From assembly GCA_013327885.1 (NCBI GenBank), contig JABUMY010000004.1, forward strand, positions 186,001-250,000: a stretch of 64,000 nucleotides of DNA, given 5' to 3'. Within the stretch, counting starts at the first letter, position 1, and each line of letters begins with the position of its first letter. The DNA is from Flavisolibacter longurius. Its GTDB lineage: Bacteria > Bacteroidota > Bacteroidia > Chitinophagales > Chitinophagaceae. Of this stretch, positions 34,901 to 43,351 are shown piece after piece. The position numbers and the translations under genes were made by a program. The notes under the pieces are model-generated. The model had not been told where the DNA came from. It did not search any database and saw only the letters and a program-made list of their open reading frames with translations.

Positions 34901-36343
34901 ACCTACCGTTTGTGCCATGGGCCGGAACATTTTACCCTCGATCCCCACCAGCGTAAGGATGGGTAAATAAACGATCAGAATGATAATTTCACCAAAGGCA
35001 GCGCTGCTACGGATTTTTGAAGCGGACTCGTAGACTTCCGCATCCATTTCCGATTGCGTGAGCTTCTCCGTTCGTTTTCGAAGACCCAGATGATGCATGG
35101 TTGCCTCAACGATGATGACAGCACCATCCACAATCAGCCCAAAATCAATAGCCCCAAGACTCATCAGGTTGGCCGATACACCAAATACATTCATCATACC
35201 CAAAGCAAAGAGCATGGATAGCGGGATAGCAGAAGCCACAATCAATCCGGCGCGAAGGTTACCAAGGAAAAGAACCAGCACAAAGATGACAATGAGAGCA
35301 CCTTCCACAAGGTTCTTCTCAACGGTGGCTATGGCCCTGTTTACCAAATTGGTCCTATCAAGGAAGGGCTCTATTTCTATATCCGCAGGAAGGCTCTTTT
35401 TGATGGTTTCCATCTTTTCCTTAACCCGTTTCACCACTTCGGCGCTGTTGCTTCCTTTCAGCATCATCACAATGCCACCAACCACTTCATGCTCACCGTT
35501 GTGAGTCATAGCGCCATACCTGATTGCATTGCCAAAACGGGGTGTGGCCACATCAGAAATCAAGACGGGTATGCCATTTACATTCTTCACGACAATCTTC
35601 CCGATTTCTTCAAGAGAGGTGATTAAGCCAATTCCCCGGATGAAATAGGCGTTGGGCTTTTTGTCGATGTAAGCTCCCCCGGTGTTTTGATTGTTCTTTT
35701 CCAGTGCCTCGTAAATCTCTGCTATGCTGACGTTGAGGGCCTTCAGCCGGTTTGGGTCCACCGCCACTTCATATTGTTTCAGCATTCCGCCAAAACTGTT
35801 GACTTCGGCCACGCCGGGGGTTCCGTAAAGCTGACGAGCGACAATCCAGTCCTGCATGGTGCGCAAATCCATTGCAGAATATTTGTCTTCACTCCCTTCT
35901 TTGGGATGGATCATGTATTGGTAAATCTCACCGAGCCCGGTACTAACCGGTGCCAGTTCGGGTGTGCCAATGTCTTCGGGAATCTGTTCTTCGGCTTCTT
36001 TGAGCCGTTCATTAATTAGCTGCCGGGCAAAATAGATGTCAACATTATCTTCAAAGACCACCGTGATTACAGATAATCCAAACCTTGAAATCGACCGGAT
36101 CTCCACCAAATTGGGAAGGTTGGCAATGCTTTGTTCAACAGGGTAGGTGACATACTGTTCTACTTCCTGGCTGGCCAGTGTGGGAACAGTGGTGATAATT
36201 TGCACCTGGTTGTTGGTGATGTCCGGAACGGCATCAATGGGAAGCTTCGTAGCACTCCATATGCCCCAGGCAACCAGGATAATCGTCATGGCTGCTATCA
36301 CCAGTTTATTTTTTATGCTAAACCGTATAATCTTATCTAACAT
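31991..36343 (-). CDS. CusA/CzcA-type RND metal pump fused to a TolC-like channel domain
   Basis: A 1450-residue protein. Residues 1 to about 1040 are a heavy-metal RND transporter: N-terminal helix, YPVEQSIANLPNLVEIRS, GAIDFGLIVDGAVIIVEA (proton relay helix with Asp) and the closing helix VLTLFVLPLLYIIFSG. After a second hydrophobic segment (VAPVIALLFVSQIVFAQ), which looks like a signal peptide, residues about 1070-1450 form a TolC/CzcC-like outer membrane factor (SLEWPGVYRARRNLLEQQL, coiled-coil stretches). Such pump-channel fusions are frequent in Bacteroidota and may be separated after export. It exports metals (zinc, cobalt, cadmium or copper) from the periplasm. Confidence 0.95.
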   Translation of the reverse strand: MLDKIIRFSIKNKLVIAAMTIILVAWGIWSATKLPIDAVPDITNNQVQIITTVPTLASQEVEQYVTYPVEQSIANLPNLVEIRSISRFGLSVITVVFEDNVDIYFARQLINERLKEAEEQIPEDIGTPELAPVSTGLGEIYQYMIHPKEGSEDKYSAMDLRTMQDWIVARQLYGTPGVAEVNSFGGMLKQYEVAVDPNRLKALNVSIAEIYEALEKNNQNTGGAYIDKKPNAYFIRGIGLITSLEEIGKIVVKNVNGIPVLISDVATPRFGNAIRYGAMTHNGEHEVVGGIVMMLKGSNSAEVVKRVKEKMETIKKSLPADIEIEPFLDRTNLVNRAIATVEKNLVEGALIVIFVLVLFLGNLRAGLIVASAIPLSMLFALGMMNVFGVSANLMSLGAIDFGLIVDGAVIIVEATMHHLGLRKRTEKLTQSEMDAEVYESASKIRSSAAFGEIIILIVYLPILTLVGIEGKMFRPMAQTVGFAILGALILSLTYIPMMCARFLPKQVSHKRNISDRMMDFFQRLYSPAIHWAIKLKYVVVAAATALLVITGIIFSRMGAEFIPQLQEGDYAFHCILPQGSSLSQSIETSMQASRIIKSFPEVKDVVGKTGSAEVPTDPMPPEASDLIITLKDKDEWTTTDDYNELSRMMEEKLEAIPGVFFEANQPIQMRFNELMTGVRQDVAVKIFGENIDTLAALAPRIASIIQSVEGVTEPQIERTTGLPQITIEYDRGRIASYGMNIEDVNRVVSTAFAGQSAGVVFENERKFDLVVRLDTANRNSIEDVANLFIPTADGAQIPLSQVATVSFKEGPSQISREDAKRRVVIGFNVQDRDVQSVVQDIQAKLSAQNILPTGYYFTYGGTFENLEQASARLSIAVPIALLLIFALLYFTFGSVKQAALIFTAIPMSAIGGVFALLLRGMPFSISAGVGFIALFGVAVLNGIVLIGQFNHLAKEGITDPIQRVLEGTKIRLRPVLMTATVASLGFLPMAISTGAGAEVQKPLATVVIGGLITATVLTLFVLPLLYIIFSGKMRPNKTIQKVAPVIALLFVSQIVFAQPTGQTIRTSFDAVYDTALRTNLQLRAADMQVQRGRTLISTGGELPRTGFFVENEDLSPGDPNGVLKIGISQSLEWPGVYRARRNLLEQQLTATQLSRQLRALEIKRDVQGAYYTIWYLQNRQQLFTRLDSIYRSLANAARLKVRTGESAGLDSIAAIARSREITVQVHMLNRDIAAQQEVLRRLTNTGYLYLPPLEPLEKVNTELLLDTLRNHPAIQLQLQNTSIAAAEVNVQQQGVKPNFEGRFFSQRLYSPLIPERVNGQRNLFSGFSVSANFPIFNRSAVKNRIRAAEQERDYQQSLVNYEIANLSGQYYQAIQQLRKDEEMLNFYETTGLAQADAIIKAANISYRAGEISFADLSQFLTQAIDIQRNYLEVLNQYNQSAIQANYYLNR

Positions 36344-36362
36344 GAGTTTTTACGTTTCCTAC

Positions 36363-36524
36363 CTATCGCATTAGGAAAAGAGCGACAAAAACAGCCAGAA
36401 TAAAGACAATGAAAATCATCAGGATGATTATGATGGCTAAGGTTTTGCCTTTGGACCACCCCAGGTCTTTCGCCTCGCTCTGTTTGTACGTTGCTCTGTT
36501 TGCCCGAAGTCGGGATCTGGCCAT
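36363..36524 (-). CDS. Small membrane-anchored protein
   Basis: A 53-residue frame from an ATG at 36524, with a basic N-terminus (ARSRLRANRATYKQSE) and one strong membrane helix (LAIIIILMIFIVFILAVFVALFL). It lies between the Cys-rich exported protein and the RND pump on the same strand. It may be a small accessory subunit of the pump. No family is recognised, and the frame continues upstream to 36581. Confidence 0.45.
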   Translation of the reverse strand: MARSRLRANRATYKQSEAKDLGWSKGKTLAIIIILMIFIVFILAVFVALFLMR

Positions 36525-36597
36525 ACGAATCGAAATAGGGAATTCAACAAAAGGAATATTTGCCCTGCAGAAAAGGGACAACTTAAAAAGGATGATA

Positions 36598-36927
36598 TTA
36601 GGAAATTAACTGTGGCGGCTGCCAGATGGGAAGGGGAATGTCAATTGTTTCGGATGGTAAGTGCTCTGTATAGGCTTTAGATGCATGTTCTGAGACAAGA
36701 CCTATTGCAGCAATGCAATGATTGATGGAAAAACCTGCACAGCAGGCACACTGGCAGAAAGGTGAACAGTCATCACCTTTTTCTTTGTCCTGCTGATGAG
36801 ATGCTTCTGATAATTCAGTCTTGACATTTCCTTTGCTCCAGCCAAAATCAGTATCACTGCAAGGCAGAAAACCTTGCAACAGGACCGTCAGGGCTAAGAA
36901 CAAAGCAAATAATTTCATTGGGTGCAA
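36598..36927 (-). CDS. Cys-rich exported protein (DUF6660-like)
   Basis: A 109-residue protein with a signal peptide (KLFALFLALTVLLQGFLPC) and a compact Cys cluster, DDCSPFCQCACCAGFSINHC. It resembles the small exported proteins found at the head of copper/zinc efflux operons in Bacteroidota. The cluster is a likely soft-metal binding site in the periplasm. A second member of the same kind is at 42992-43318 in front of another TonB receptor. It is probably the first gene of the efflux operon running to 26910. Confidence 0.65.
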   Translation of the reverse strand: MHPMKLFALFLALTVLLQGFLPCSDTDFGWSKGNVKTELSEASHQQDKEKGDDCSPFCQCACCAGFSINHCIAAIGLVSEHASKAYTEHLPSETIDIPLPIWQPPQLIS

Positions 36928-37027
36928 AGGTAAACAAGAAGATTCTTAAAGCGTTAAGCAAAATTTGTAGCCTTGTTGCAGAGGGTGGGGGAGAACAATG
37001 TATATATGAAAAGAAACCGCTAAATGT

Positions 37028-37693
37028 TTAAGGTATATTGACCAATAGATTGTCGGCAGCCTCGTGGCTTATGGTCAATGATTTTTTTTTGTGCAGAATC
37101 GTTAACGACCTATCAAAATCTTCAACCTCGGCTACTTCCACTGTTTCGCCTATAAACAAGCCGATCCTATCCAAATAGCGTAGAAAATCATCTGATGAGT
37201 TCCTCAATCCGGTTATCATCAATTTCTTTTTCTGGGGTGCTTCTGTTAGGGGTTGTTTCTTGATAATTTTCATCTTCCCATTCTCATCCGGTATGGGATC
37301 GCCGTGCGGGTCTACGGAGGGAAAGCCTAAAAACGTTTCCAGTCTCTTTACCAGGTCATCCGATTCAATATGCTCTAATTGTTCAGCCAGGTCATGAACC
37401 TCGTTCCATTTGTAGTTTAGTTTATCTACGAGGAAAACCTCCCATATACGGTGTCTTCTGATTATTTGCAGGGCTTTCTTTTTCCCTTTCTCCGTCAGTT
37501 GTATGGTTTTGTCAGCTAAGATTTCAACCAACTTTCGTTCACTCATTTTACGAACCATTTCTAAAACTGTAGCTGGATTGAGTTCCAATGCTTTAGAAAG
37601 GGCAATGTTGTTTACCTTTTTTATCTGCTTGCTTTCCAGCTTGTATAATGTTTTCAGATAATTCTCCTCGGATAAATTGGCAAAATGCTGCAT
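37028..37693 (-). CDS. DtxR/MntR-type metal-dependent repressor
   Basis: About 221 residues from the ATG at 37693 (upstream codons to 37765 run through the operator region and are unlikely to be translated). It has an N-terminal winged helix (SEENYLKTLYKLE, ALELNPATVLEMVRKM), a metal-binding/dimer domain (RRHRIWEVFLVDKL, EVHDLAEQLEHIES) and a C-terminal FeoA/SH3-like domain (IGLFIGETVEVAEV). It is a manganese- or iron-sensing repressor. It is divergent from the di-haem oxidoreductase gene, with paired palindromes between them. Confidence 0.92.
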   Translation of the reverse strand: MQHFANLSEENYLKTLYKLESKQIKKVNNIALSKALELNPATVLEMVRKMSERKLVEILADKTIQLTEKGKKKALQIIRRHRIWEVFLVDKLNYKWNEVHDLAEQLEHIESDDLVKRLETFLGFPSVDPHGDPIPDENGKMKIIKKQPLTEAPQKKKLMITGLRNSSDDFLRYLDRIGLFIGETVEVAEVEDFDRSLTILHKKKSLTISHEAADNLLVNIP

Positions 37694-37716
37694 GGTACCA
37701 AAAGTACATGGTTTAT

Positions 37717-37744
37717 CCAAATGTGAAAATTTGGTAGGCCAAAT
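37717..37744. promoter_or_regulatory. Candidate DtxR-type operator
   Basis: Three alternating half-sites CCAAAT (37717-37722), ATTTGG (37729-37734) and CCAAAT (37739-37744) make two overlapping perfect inverted repeats, with 6-bp and 4-bp spacers. They lie between the divergent repressor and di-haem oxidoreductase genes and are a good candidate for the repressor binding site. Confidence 0.5.
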
Positions 37745-37797
37745 AAATAAATTTAGCTTTATCAAACTTATTTAACCGCCACTGCTAATTAATAGGT

Positions 37798-38997
37798 ATG
37801 AAGAAAAAGCTACTTGTTTTGTCTTTTCTGGCTGCTTTAATGGTTATATACCTTTCCTGCAGCAAGGTTTTACCGGGTGCACCGGAAGAGGATCAAATCC
37901 TTGACGGACCGCTGGATGGCCTGACTTCTGAGCAAAAACGGATGTTCCTGCGTGGCGATTTAGCGTTTAATGATGAAGTATTCACGAAAGAACTGGGGCT
38001 TGGACCAATTTTCGTAGCCACATCTTGCGGGACCTGTCATGCGGGTGATGGCAAAGGCCACCCTTTTTCAACACTTACCAGATTTGGGCAAAGCGATACG
38101 ATAGGAAATCAGTTTATGCACCTTGGTGGTCCACAACTTCAGCACAGGGCCATTCCGGGCTTTCAACCCGAAGGCATTCCAGCCGGTGCTACGTTTTCCA
38201 GTTTTATACCACCGGCCAATACAGGCCTAGGCTTTTTAGATGCCGTTGAGGATGCAACCTTGCTGGCCCTGGCTGATGAAAACGATACAGATGGTGACGG
38301 GATTTCGGGCAGGCCAAACTGGATCAGTATTCCGCTCTACAGCAAAGAGAGACCGAACACGGTTCGCCGGAATGGTAAATACATTGGACGGTTTGGAAAG
38401 AAAGCGGCCGTTTATGATCTGTTGCAACAAACCGTTAATGCCTATAACCAGGACATGGGCATAAATTCTACTTATGAACACTACAACACCTACAATGGGC
38501 AGGACGCAGACCCTGAAGTCTCCAATCAAACCGTTCAGGATGTGGTGTTTTACTTGCAAACCCTGAAGGTCCCCGTTCAACGAAAACAGAACGACCCTGA
38601 TGTACAAGCCGGCAAACAAATTTTCCAAAATATTGATTGTGGCAAATGCCATGTACCGCAACAGCAAACAGGCAATTTCCCCATTGCAGCGATCGCAAAT
38701 AAATCCTTCTTTCCTTACAGCGACTTTCTGTTGCACGACATGGGGCCTGGTTTGAACGATGGTTACACTGAAGGAACTGCTATGCCTTCGGAATGGCGAA
38801 CACCACCACTTTGGGGTTTGGGGCTCTCCAAGAACTCACAAGGAGGACGGTATTTCCTGTTGCACGATGGAAGGGCCCGAAGCATTGAGGAGGCGATTTT
38901 GTTGCATGGCGGCGAAGCACAAGGAAGCAGAAATGCATTTAAACAGTTATCAACTTCAGACAAAGCCAAAATCATCCAGTTTTTAGAATCCCTTTAA
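37798..38997 (+). CDS. Di-haem oxidoreductase (DUF1111/DHOR family)
   Basis: A 399-residue exported c-type cytochrome. It has a lipobox (VIYLSC) and two haem-binding CxxCH sites, CGTCH near residue 80 and CGKCH near residue 282. Family blocks include LGPIFVATSCGTCHAGDGKG and RTPPLWGLGLSKNSQGG. Members are thought to be periplasmic thiol oxidoreductases or peroxidase-like enzymes, but their substrate is not known. It begins an operon with a Rieske protein (1 bp later) and a porin, and is likely controlled by the divergent DtxR-type repressor. Confidence 0.9.
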   Translation: MKKKLLVLSFLAALMVIYLSCSKVLPGAPEEDQILDGPLDGLTSEQKRMFLRGDLAFNDEVFTKELGLGPIFVATSCGTCHAGDGKGHPFSTLTRFGQSDTIGNQFMHLGGPQLQHRAIPGFQPEGIPAGATFSSFIPPANTGLGFLDAVEDATLLALADENDTDGDGISGRPNWISIPLYSKERPNTVRRNGKYIGRFGKKAAVYDLLQQTVNAYNQDMGINSTYEHYNTYNGQDADPEVSNQTVQDVVFYLQTLKVPVQRKQNDPDVQAGKQIFQNIDCGKCHVPQQQTGNFPIAAIANKSFFPYSDFLLHDMGPGLNDGYTEGTAMPSEWRTPPLWGLGLSKNSQGGRYFLLHDGRARSIEEAILLHGGEAQGSRNAFKQLSTSDKAKIIQFLESL

Positions 38998-38998
38998 A

Positions 38999-39448
38999 AT
39001 GCAGAGAAGAGAATTTATTAAAAACACTTGCACCGCTTGTCTTTCTCTGACGGTGTTATCAACCCTTGTCAGCAGTTGTGTCGCCACAAAATACATTTCC
39101 GGGGAATTGGGCAAGGATGGCTTGACTATCAGCAAAGAGGAATTTAAGGTGAAGCAAAAAGGCGGCACGGCCTACAGCTCGTTTATTATTGTCCGCAATG
39201 ATGCGCTGCAATTTCCCATTTGCGTTTACCGCCTCAATGAAAATGAATATTCTGCCTTGTGGATGAAGTGCACCCACCAGGGTGCGGAGTTGCAGGCATC
39301 CGGCGATGTGCTGCAATGTTCTGCACACGGAAGTGAGTTTACAAACAGAGGCCAGGTATTGAGCGGACCGGCAGGAACAAGTCTCCGGACGTTCCCGGTG
39401 TCGATAACCAACAACGAATTATTTATAGACCTAAGGAAACAGTCATGA
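38999..39448 (+). CDS. Rieske [2Fe-2S] exported protein
   Basis: A 149-residue protein with an exported N-terminus (RREFIKNTCTACLSLTVLS; twin Arg followed by a possible lipobox near LVSSC). The Rieske cluster ligands are in CTHQGAEL and CSAHGSEF. It probably passes electrons to or from the di-haem protein encoded immediately before it. Its stop overlaps the start of the next gene by 4 bp. Confidence 0.9.
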   Translation: MQRREFIKNTCTACLSLTVLSTLVSSCVATKYISGELGKDGLTISKEEFKVKQKGGTAYSSFIIVRNDALQFPICVYRLNENEYSALWMKCTHQGAELQASGDVLQCSAHGSEFTNRGQVLSGPAGTSLRTFPVSITNNELFIDLRKQS

Positions 39449-40668
39449 AGCAGCTAAGTATCGTCATCATCGGCACTCTGCTATTCTTTGGTGCACAGGC
39501 ACAGATAGATCCCGAGCTGCTGCGCAGGCCGCAAAATGATACGGGTAGTTTAAAGCTAAACATGGATGCTGTTTATGACCGTCCCTTTGTACAGGCAGGC
39601 AAACTGCCGGTGGCATTGGGGGGGTATGCAGAAGCAAACTATCAGTATTTAGGGGAGAACGGTATTACAGAAGGGCACCAGTTTCAAATGCGGCGCTTGA
39701 CATTGTTTGTTTCTTCCGCCATTTCCAAGCGGATAAAATTTCTCTCTGAAATCGAGTTTGAGGACGGTACCAAGGAAATCAATATTGAATTTGCATCGGT
39801 GGATTTTGAACTTGCGCCGCTACTCAACTTGCGTGGTGGTATGGTGATGAACCCGATAGGAGCGTTCAATCAAAACCACGACGGGCCGAAATGGGAGTTT
39901 GTTGACAGGCCTATCACTGCCACACAGATGCTGCCGGCAACATTCAGCAATGTTGGTTTTGGTGTCTTTGGTAAAAAATATGCACAGGATTGGGTCTATG
40001 CTTATGAAGCTTATCTCACCAATGGCTTTAATGATAGGATTATAGAGAACAGCGAAAACAAAACCTTTTTGCCTGCTACAAAGCAAGACCCGGAACGGTT
40101 TGAAGAAAGCTTTAACGGCAGTATGTTATTTACAGGGAAAGTAGCCTTGCGAAACAGAAAACTTGGCGAAATTGGCCTTTCGTATATGGCAGGTGCCTAC
40201 AACAAATTCCAAGAGGATGGCCTGGTGCTGGACAAAAAGCGACTGGCAAAAATTTATGCAGTCGATTTTAATACAACTCTGGCGACGAAAACCTTTGTAA
40301 CCGGTGAATGGGCCTGGGTGAACATTGATATTCCGGAAACGTACTCCGAACAGTTTGGCCGTAGGCAACAGGGTGGATTTGTTGATATTGTCCATCCGAT
40401 GCTTCAACGGAACATGTTTGGTTTTGAAAAAGCAACCTTGAATGCTGCCCTGCGGCTGGAATATGTTGATTGGAACAAAGGCACCTTTAAGTCAACTGGG
40501 GACGCCATTGGCGACCATCTCTATTCTATTGTTCCGGCTATTAGCTGGCGGCCCACTTCACAAACGGTACTGCGATTGAATTACAGGTACAACTGGCAAC
40601 GTGATTTGTTGAACAATCCGCCATCCAGGCTGGCTGGCTTTCAGTTTGGGTTGTCTACCTATTTTTAA
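39445..40668 (+). CDS. Outer membrane porin-like beta-barrel
   Basis: A 407-residue protein with a signal peptide (IVIIGTLLFFGAQAQ) and alternating strands ending in FQFGLSTYF, an outer membrane beta-barrel signature. Blocks such as LGGYAEANYQYL and RRLTLFVSSAISKRIKFLSE resemble phosphate-selective porins. It overlaps the Rieske gene by 4 bp, so it belongs to the same operon. It may let a substrate or metal complex into the periplasm for the redox proteins (inference). Confidence 0.85.
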   Translation: MKQLSIVIIGTLLFFGAQAQIDPELLRRPQNDTGSLKLNMDAVYDRPFVQAGKLPVALGGYAEANYQYLGENGITEGHQFQMRRLTLFVSSAISKRIKFLSEIEFEDGTKEINIEFASVDFELAPLLNLRGGMVMNPIGAFNQNHDGPKWEFVDRPITATQMLPATFSNVGFGVFGKKYAQDWVYAYEAYLTNGFNDRIIENSENKTFLPATKQDPERFEESFNGSMLFTGKVALRNRKLGEIGLSYMAGAYNKFQEDGLVLDKKRLAKIYAVDFNTTLATKTFVTGEWAWVNIDIPETYSEQFGRRQQGGFVDIVHPMLQRNMFGFEKATLNAALRLEYVDWNKGTFKSTGDAIGDHLYSIVPAISWRPTSQTVLRLNYRYNWQRDLLNNPPSRLAGFQFGLSTYF

Positions 40669-40704
40669 AGTGATGAAACAACTTTATGCTTCTTTGTTGA
40701 TTTA

Positions 40705-40738
40705 AAAACAGGACTGCTATAATCAGCAGTCCTGTTTT
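40705..40738. terminator. Strong bidirectional terminator
   Basis: A perfect 14-bp stem, AAAACAGGACTGCT with AGCAGTCCTGTTTT, around the 6-base loop ATAATC. It has A/T tracts on both sides. It lies between the convergent porin and TonB receptor genes. Confidence 0.85.
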
Positions 40739-40775
40739 CTTAAATTCTGGTGAAGCAGCTTGGAGCCAATTCCCC

Positions 40776-42935
40776 TTACAACCTGATTTTAATTCCTCCA
40801 TTGACGACAAATCCTTCTACCGGAGCATAGATGTCTCTGAATACAGGATTATTGATTGTACCTGTGTAAATGGTATCAAACTTTGTCTGTCTTGTATCGG
40901 TAAAGTTTTCAAAGTTGATAAATACAGAGAATTGCTCCCATAGTTTTTCGGCCATAAAACCGGTGATCCAGTAAGGTTTACCAAATGTGCCATCGCTCAG
41001 CCTCTGCCTGCTGAAATGATAAGCTTCCAAACCTAATTTCAGTTTGTCTTCAATTTCGTACATCAACACATTGTTCAATCGATGACGGGCTGTCAGGGGC
41101 AACCATTCCCTGGTGTTGGCAAAATGCGTATTGGCGTCAGTGAGGGTATAGCCTACAAACAGCTTAAAGTCCCCATACGTCAACCGAAGGTTGGTTTCCA
41201 TGCCTTTTGTGTCCAGGTAATCCGTTGCATTCTGGAACTGCACTTTTCCGCCTGGAGCTCCCACCAAAACCAGGGGATTGTTGAGTTTTGTGTAGAAAAA
41301 CAAGTGGTTCAGGCTAAAGCCGACATCCCCGAGATTGGTGCGGTAATTAATGTCCCAGTTGCCACCAACAGAGCGTTCGTTTCTTGAGCGGTTTATGTCA
41401 ATGGGAAACAGGTTTTGAAATTGAATCCGTTCTGCCTCTTCTGTAAAAATGGTTGGCGTCTTGTAACCAAAGCCACCGCCAATACGGGTCGTGAGGTTTG
41501 GTGTCACCCTGAACATGGCAGATACCCTTGGCAGCAGTTCAAAGCCGAACTCATTGACATAGTCACCTCTAAGCCCTGTTTCTAAAACCACTCTTTCGGA
41601 GATTGACCAGGCATTTTGCACAAACAAACCATAGGTATTGTAGCGGTAGTCCCGCTTGGGGTCTGGTGTCTGCCCTTGCTCCTTTAAGTCATCTGTCAAC
41701 ACATTAGCGCCTATTATCCAGTCAGCTTTTTCTCCCTTCCTGTTCCAGGTAAACTCAGAAAATGAAGATTGTTGCAAGGCATCAAAGGTGTAAGTAGGGA
41801 TGGTGATTACCCTGTCAAAACGGCTATAGCTGTTTTTAAATTGCAACGTTGCATGTTCGGTCAGTTTGTGAGCAATACCTACCTGTGTTGTAATGCGATC
41901 TGTTTTGTTCTTTTCAAAGAAACCATTGTCGCCGTTCTTTATGTAGTTCATGCTACCACCGGTACGGTCTTCCGTAATGTAGGTTGCGCCAACATCGGCT
42001 GTAGTGTTTTTGCCGTACAGGAACAGTCTCGGGTTGATGGTGTATCGTTCAAACTTCGGAATGGCTGTCAGTCCAATGTCGGCAGGGTCAAAAGGACGGT
42101 TGCTGTTTCTTGATGCAAACAAGGTCAATCCTGCTTTACAGTATCGCTGGCTGTAAAAACCGCTCAGGTCCAGTCCACCGGCAGATGTACCGTTAGCAAG
42201 AAAGCTGATTTCCCGGTCTCTGCCAGGTGTTTTAGACACGAGGTTTACCAGGCCTGCAATGGCGCCACCACCGTAGAGGGTAGAGGCAGCACCTTTGATG
42301 ACTTCTACCTGCCGTAGGTCCAACGGTGCTATTTGCAGTATGGATAAGCCACCGGAAAAGCCTGAATACAGTGGATAGCCGTCTCTGAGGATTTGGGTAT
42401 ACCGACCCTCCAAACCCTGGATGCGGATGCCGGCATTGAAAGACGTGGCAGAGGTTTGCTGGGTTTGAATGCCAGTGCTTTCGTTTAGAAGCATGCGGAT
42501 GTCGCCGGGTTTCATGTTACCTTTTTCTGTTAATTCCTCACCGGAAATTACTTCTACCCGTGTAGGAATGTTGGCAATGGTGCGGCTGATACGGGTGGCT
42601 GTAACCACAACGGCTTCTTCATCTTCCTCTTCGCCTTCTTCCATCAGGACTTCGGTAAGAGATCTGTCGGGTTGCGGGGCCGTTACCGTAATTTCCTTTT
42701 CTTCCAATCCTACGAATGACACGGTTACAGTATAGATGCCGGGTGCCATATCTGCAAAGGTGGCAATCCCAACACTGTCAGCTATTGTAGTTTTGTTGAG
42801 TGAGGCAATTGTGGCTGTCGCTCCTGCAAGCGGCTGGCTGTCTTCTGCTTTTTTGATAGATAGTCTGATGGTATGCTGTGCATATATGCCTGTGCTTGCA
42901 AATAGCAGCAGACACAATGATAGTATGTGCTTCAT
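40776..42935 (-). CDS. TonB-dependent outer membrane receptor
   Basis: About 719 residues from the ATG at 42935, where the signal peptide (HILSLCLLLFASTGIYAQ) starts. It has a carboxypeptidase-like domain (about 20-100), an acidic linker (EEGEEEDEEAVVVTATR) leading into the plug, VIKGAASTLYGGGAIAGLVNLVS and a barrel ending in an aromatic-rich strand (GGIKIRL). The type resembles metallophore or copper/vitamin receptors. A Cys-rich DUF6660-like gene precedes it. A 150-bp stretch nearly identical to part of this gene survives at 47826-47978. Confidence 0.93.
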   Translation of the reverse strand: MKHILSLCLLLFASTGIYAQHTIRLSIKKAEDSQPLAGATATIASLNKTTIADSVGIATFADMAPGIYTVTVSFVGLEEKEITVTAPQPDRSLTEVLMEEGEEEDEEAVVVTATRISRTIANIPTRVEVISGEELTEKGNMKPGDIRMLLNESTGIQTQQTSATSFNAGIRIQGLEGRYTQILRDGYPLYSGFSGGLSILQIAPLDLRQVEVIKGAASTLYGGGAIAGLVNLVSKTPGRDREISFLANGTSAGGLDLSGFYSQRYCKAGLTLFASRNSNRPFDPADIGLTAIPKFERYTINPRLFLYGKNTTADVGATYITEDRTGGSMNYIKNGDNGFFEKNKTDRITTQVGIAHKLTEHATLQFKNSYSRFDRVITIPTYTFDALQQSSFSEFTWNRKGEKADWIIGANVLTDDLKEQGQTPDPKRDYRYNTYGLFVQNAWSISERVVLETGLRGDYVNEFGFELLPRVSAMFRVTPNLTTRIGGGFGYKTPTIFTEEAERIQFQNLFPIDINRSRNERSVGGNWDINYRTNLGDVGFSLNHLFFYTKLNNPLVLVGAPGGKVQFQNATDYLDTKGMETNLRLTYGDFKLFVGYTLTDANTHFANTREWLPLTARHRLNNVLMYEIEDKLKLGLEAYHFSRQRLSDGTFGKPYWITGFMAEKLWEQFSVFINFENFTDTRQTKFDTIYTGTINNPVFRDIYAPVEGFVVNGGIKIRL

Positions 42936-42991
42936 ATTGCTGTTAAGAAATGAAAAAAATATAAATGAATCTTTGCGTTGTGTCAGAAGTA

Positions 42992-43318
42992 TCAAGCAAC
43001 TCGTGGGGGCTGTAATAGCGATGCCGTATATACAGAAAGGGTCAGACAAAAAACTTTTGAATGGTGTACCGGCTTTTCTGCCGCAATGATTGGAACCTCG
43101 ACAACGGTAGCTATTTGAGTGAAGCCGGGACAAGTGCCACAGGTAATGAAAGGTGAGCAGTTGCCTTCGGATTTATGCTCATCACTGTTAGTGGTTTGTT
43201 TAGTCAGCTCATCTTTGCTACAATCATCATCACTACAGCAAGGAAAGAACGTTGCTGTAATAGTGACCAAAAGCAAAAGAAATGTTAACCACTTTTTCAT
43301 TCGGCGCAAAGATAGCAA
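42992..43318 (-). CDS. Cys-rich exported protein (DUF6660-like)
   Basis: A 108-residue protein with a signal peptide (KKWLTFLLLLVTITATFFPC) and a Cys pattern CCSDDDC then CSPFITCGTCPGF. It is a distant paralogue of the protein at 36598-36927 and sits just before a TonB receptor gene on the same strand. It probably binds metal in the periplasm. The start may be the internal ATG (MKKWLTF) six codons in. Confidence 0.65.
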   Translation of the reverse strand: MLSLRRMKKWLTFLLLLVTITATFFPCCSDDDCSKDELTKQTTNSDEHKSEGNCSPFITCGTCPGFTQIATVVEVPIIAAEKPVHHSKVFCLTLSVYTASLLQPPRVA

Positions 43319-43351
43319 GGAGAGAAATAATCTTAAAATGAAGAAGGAGTC

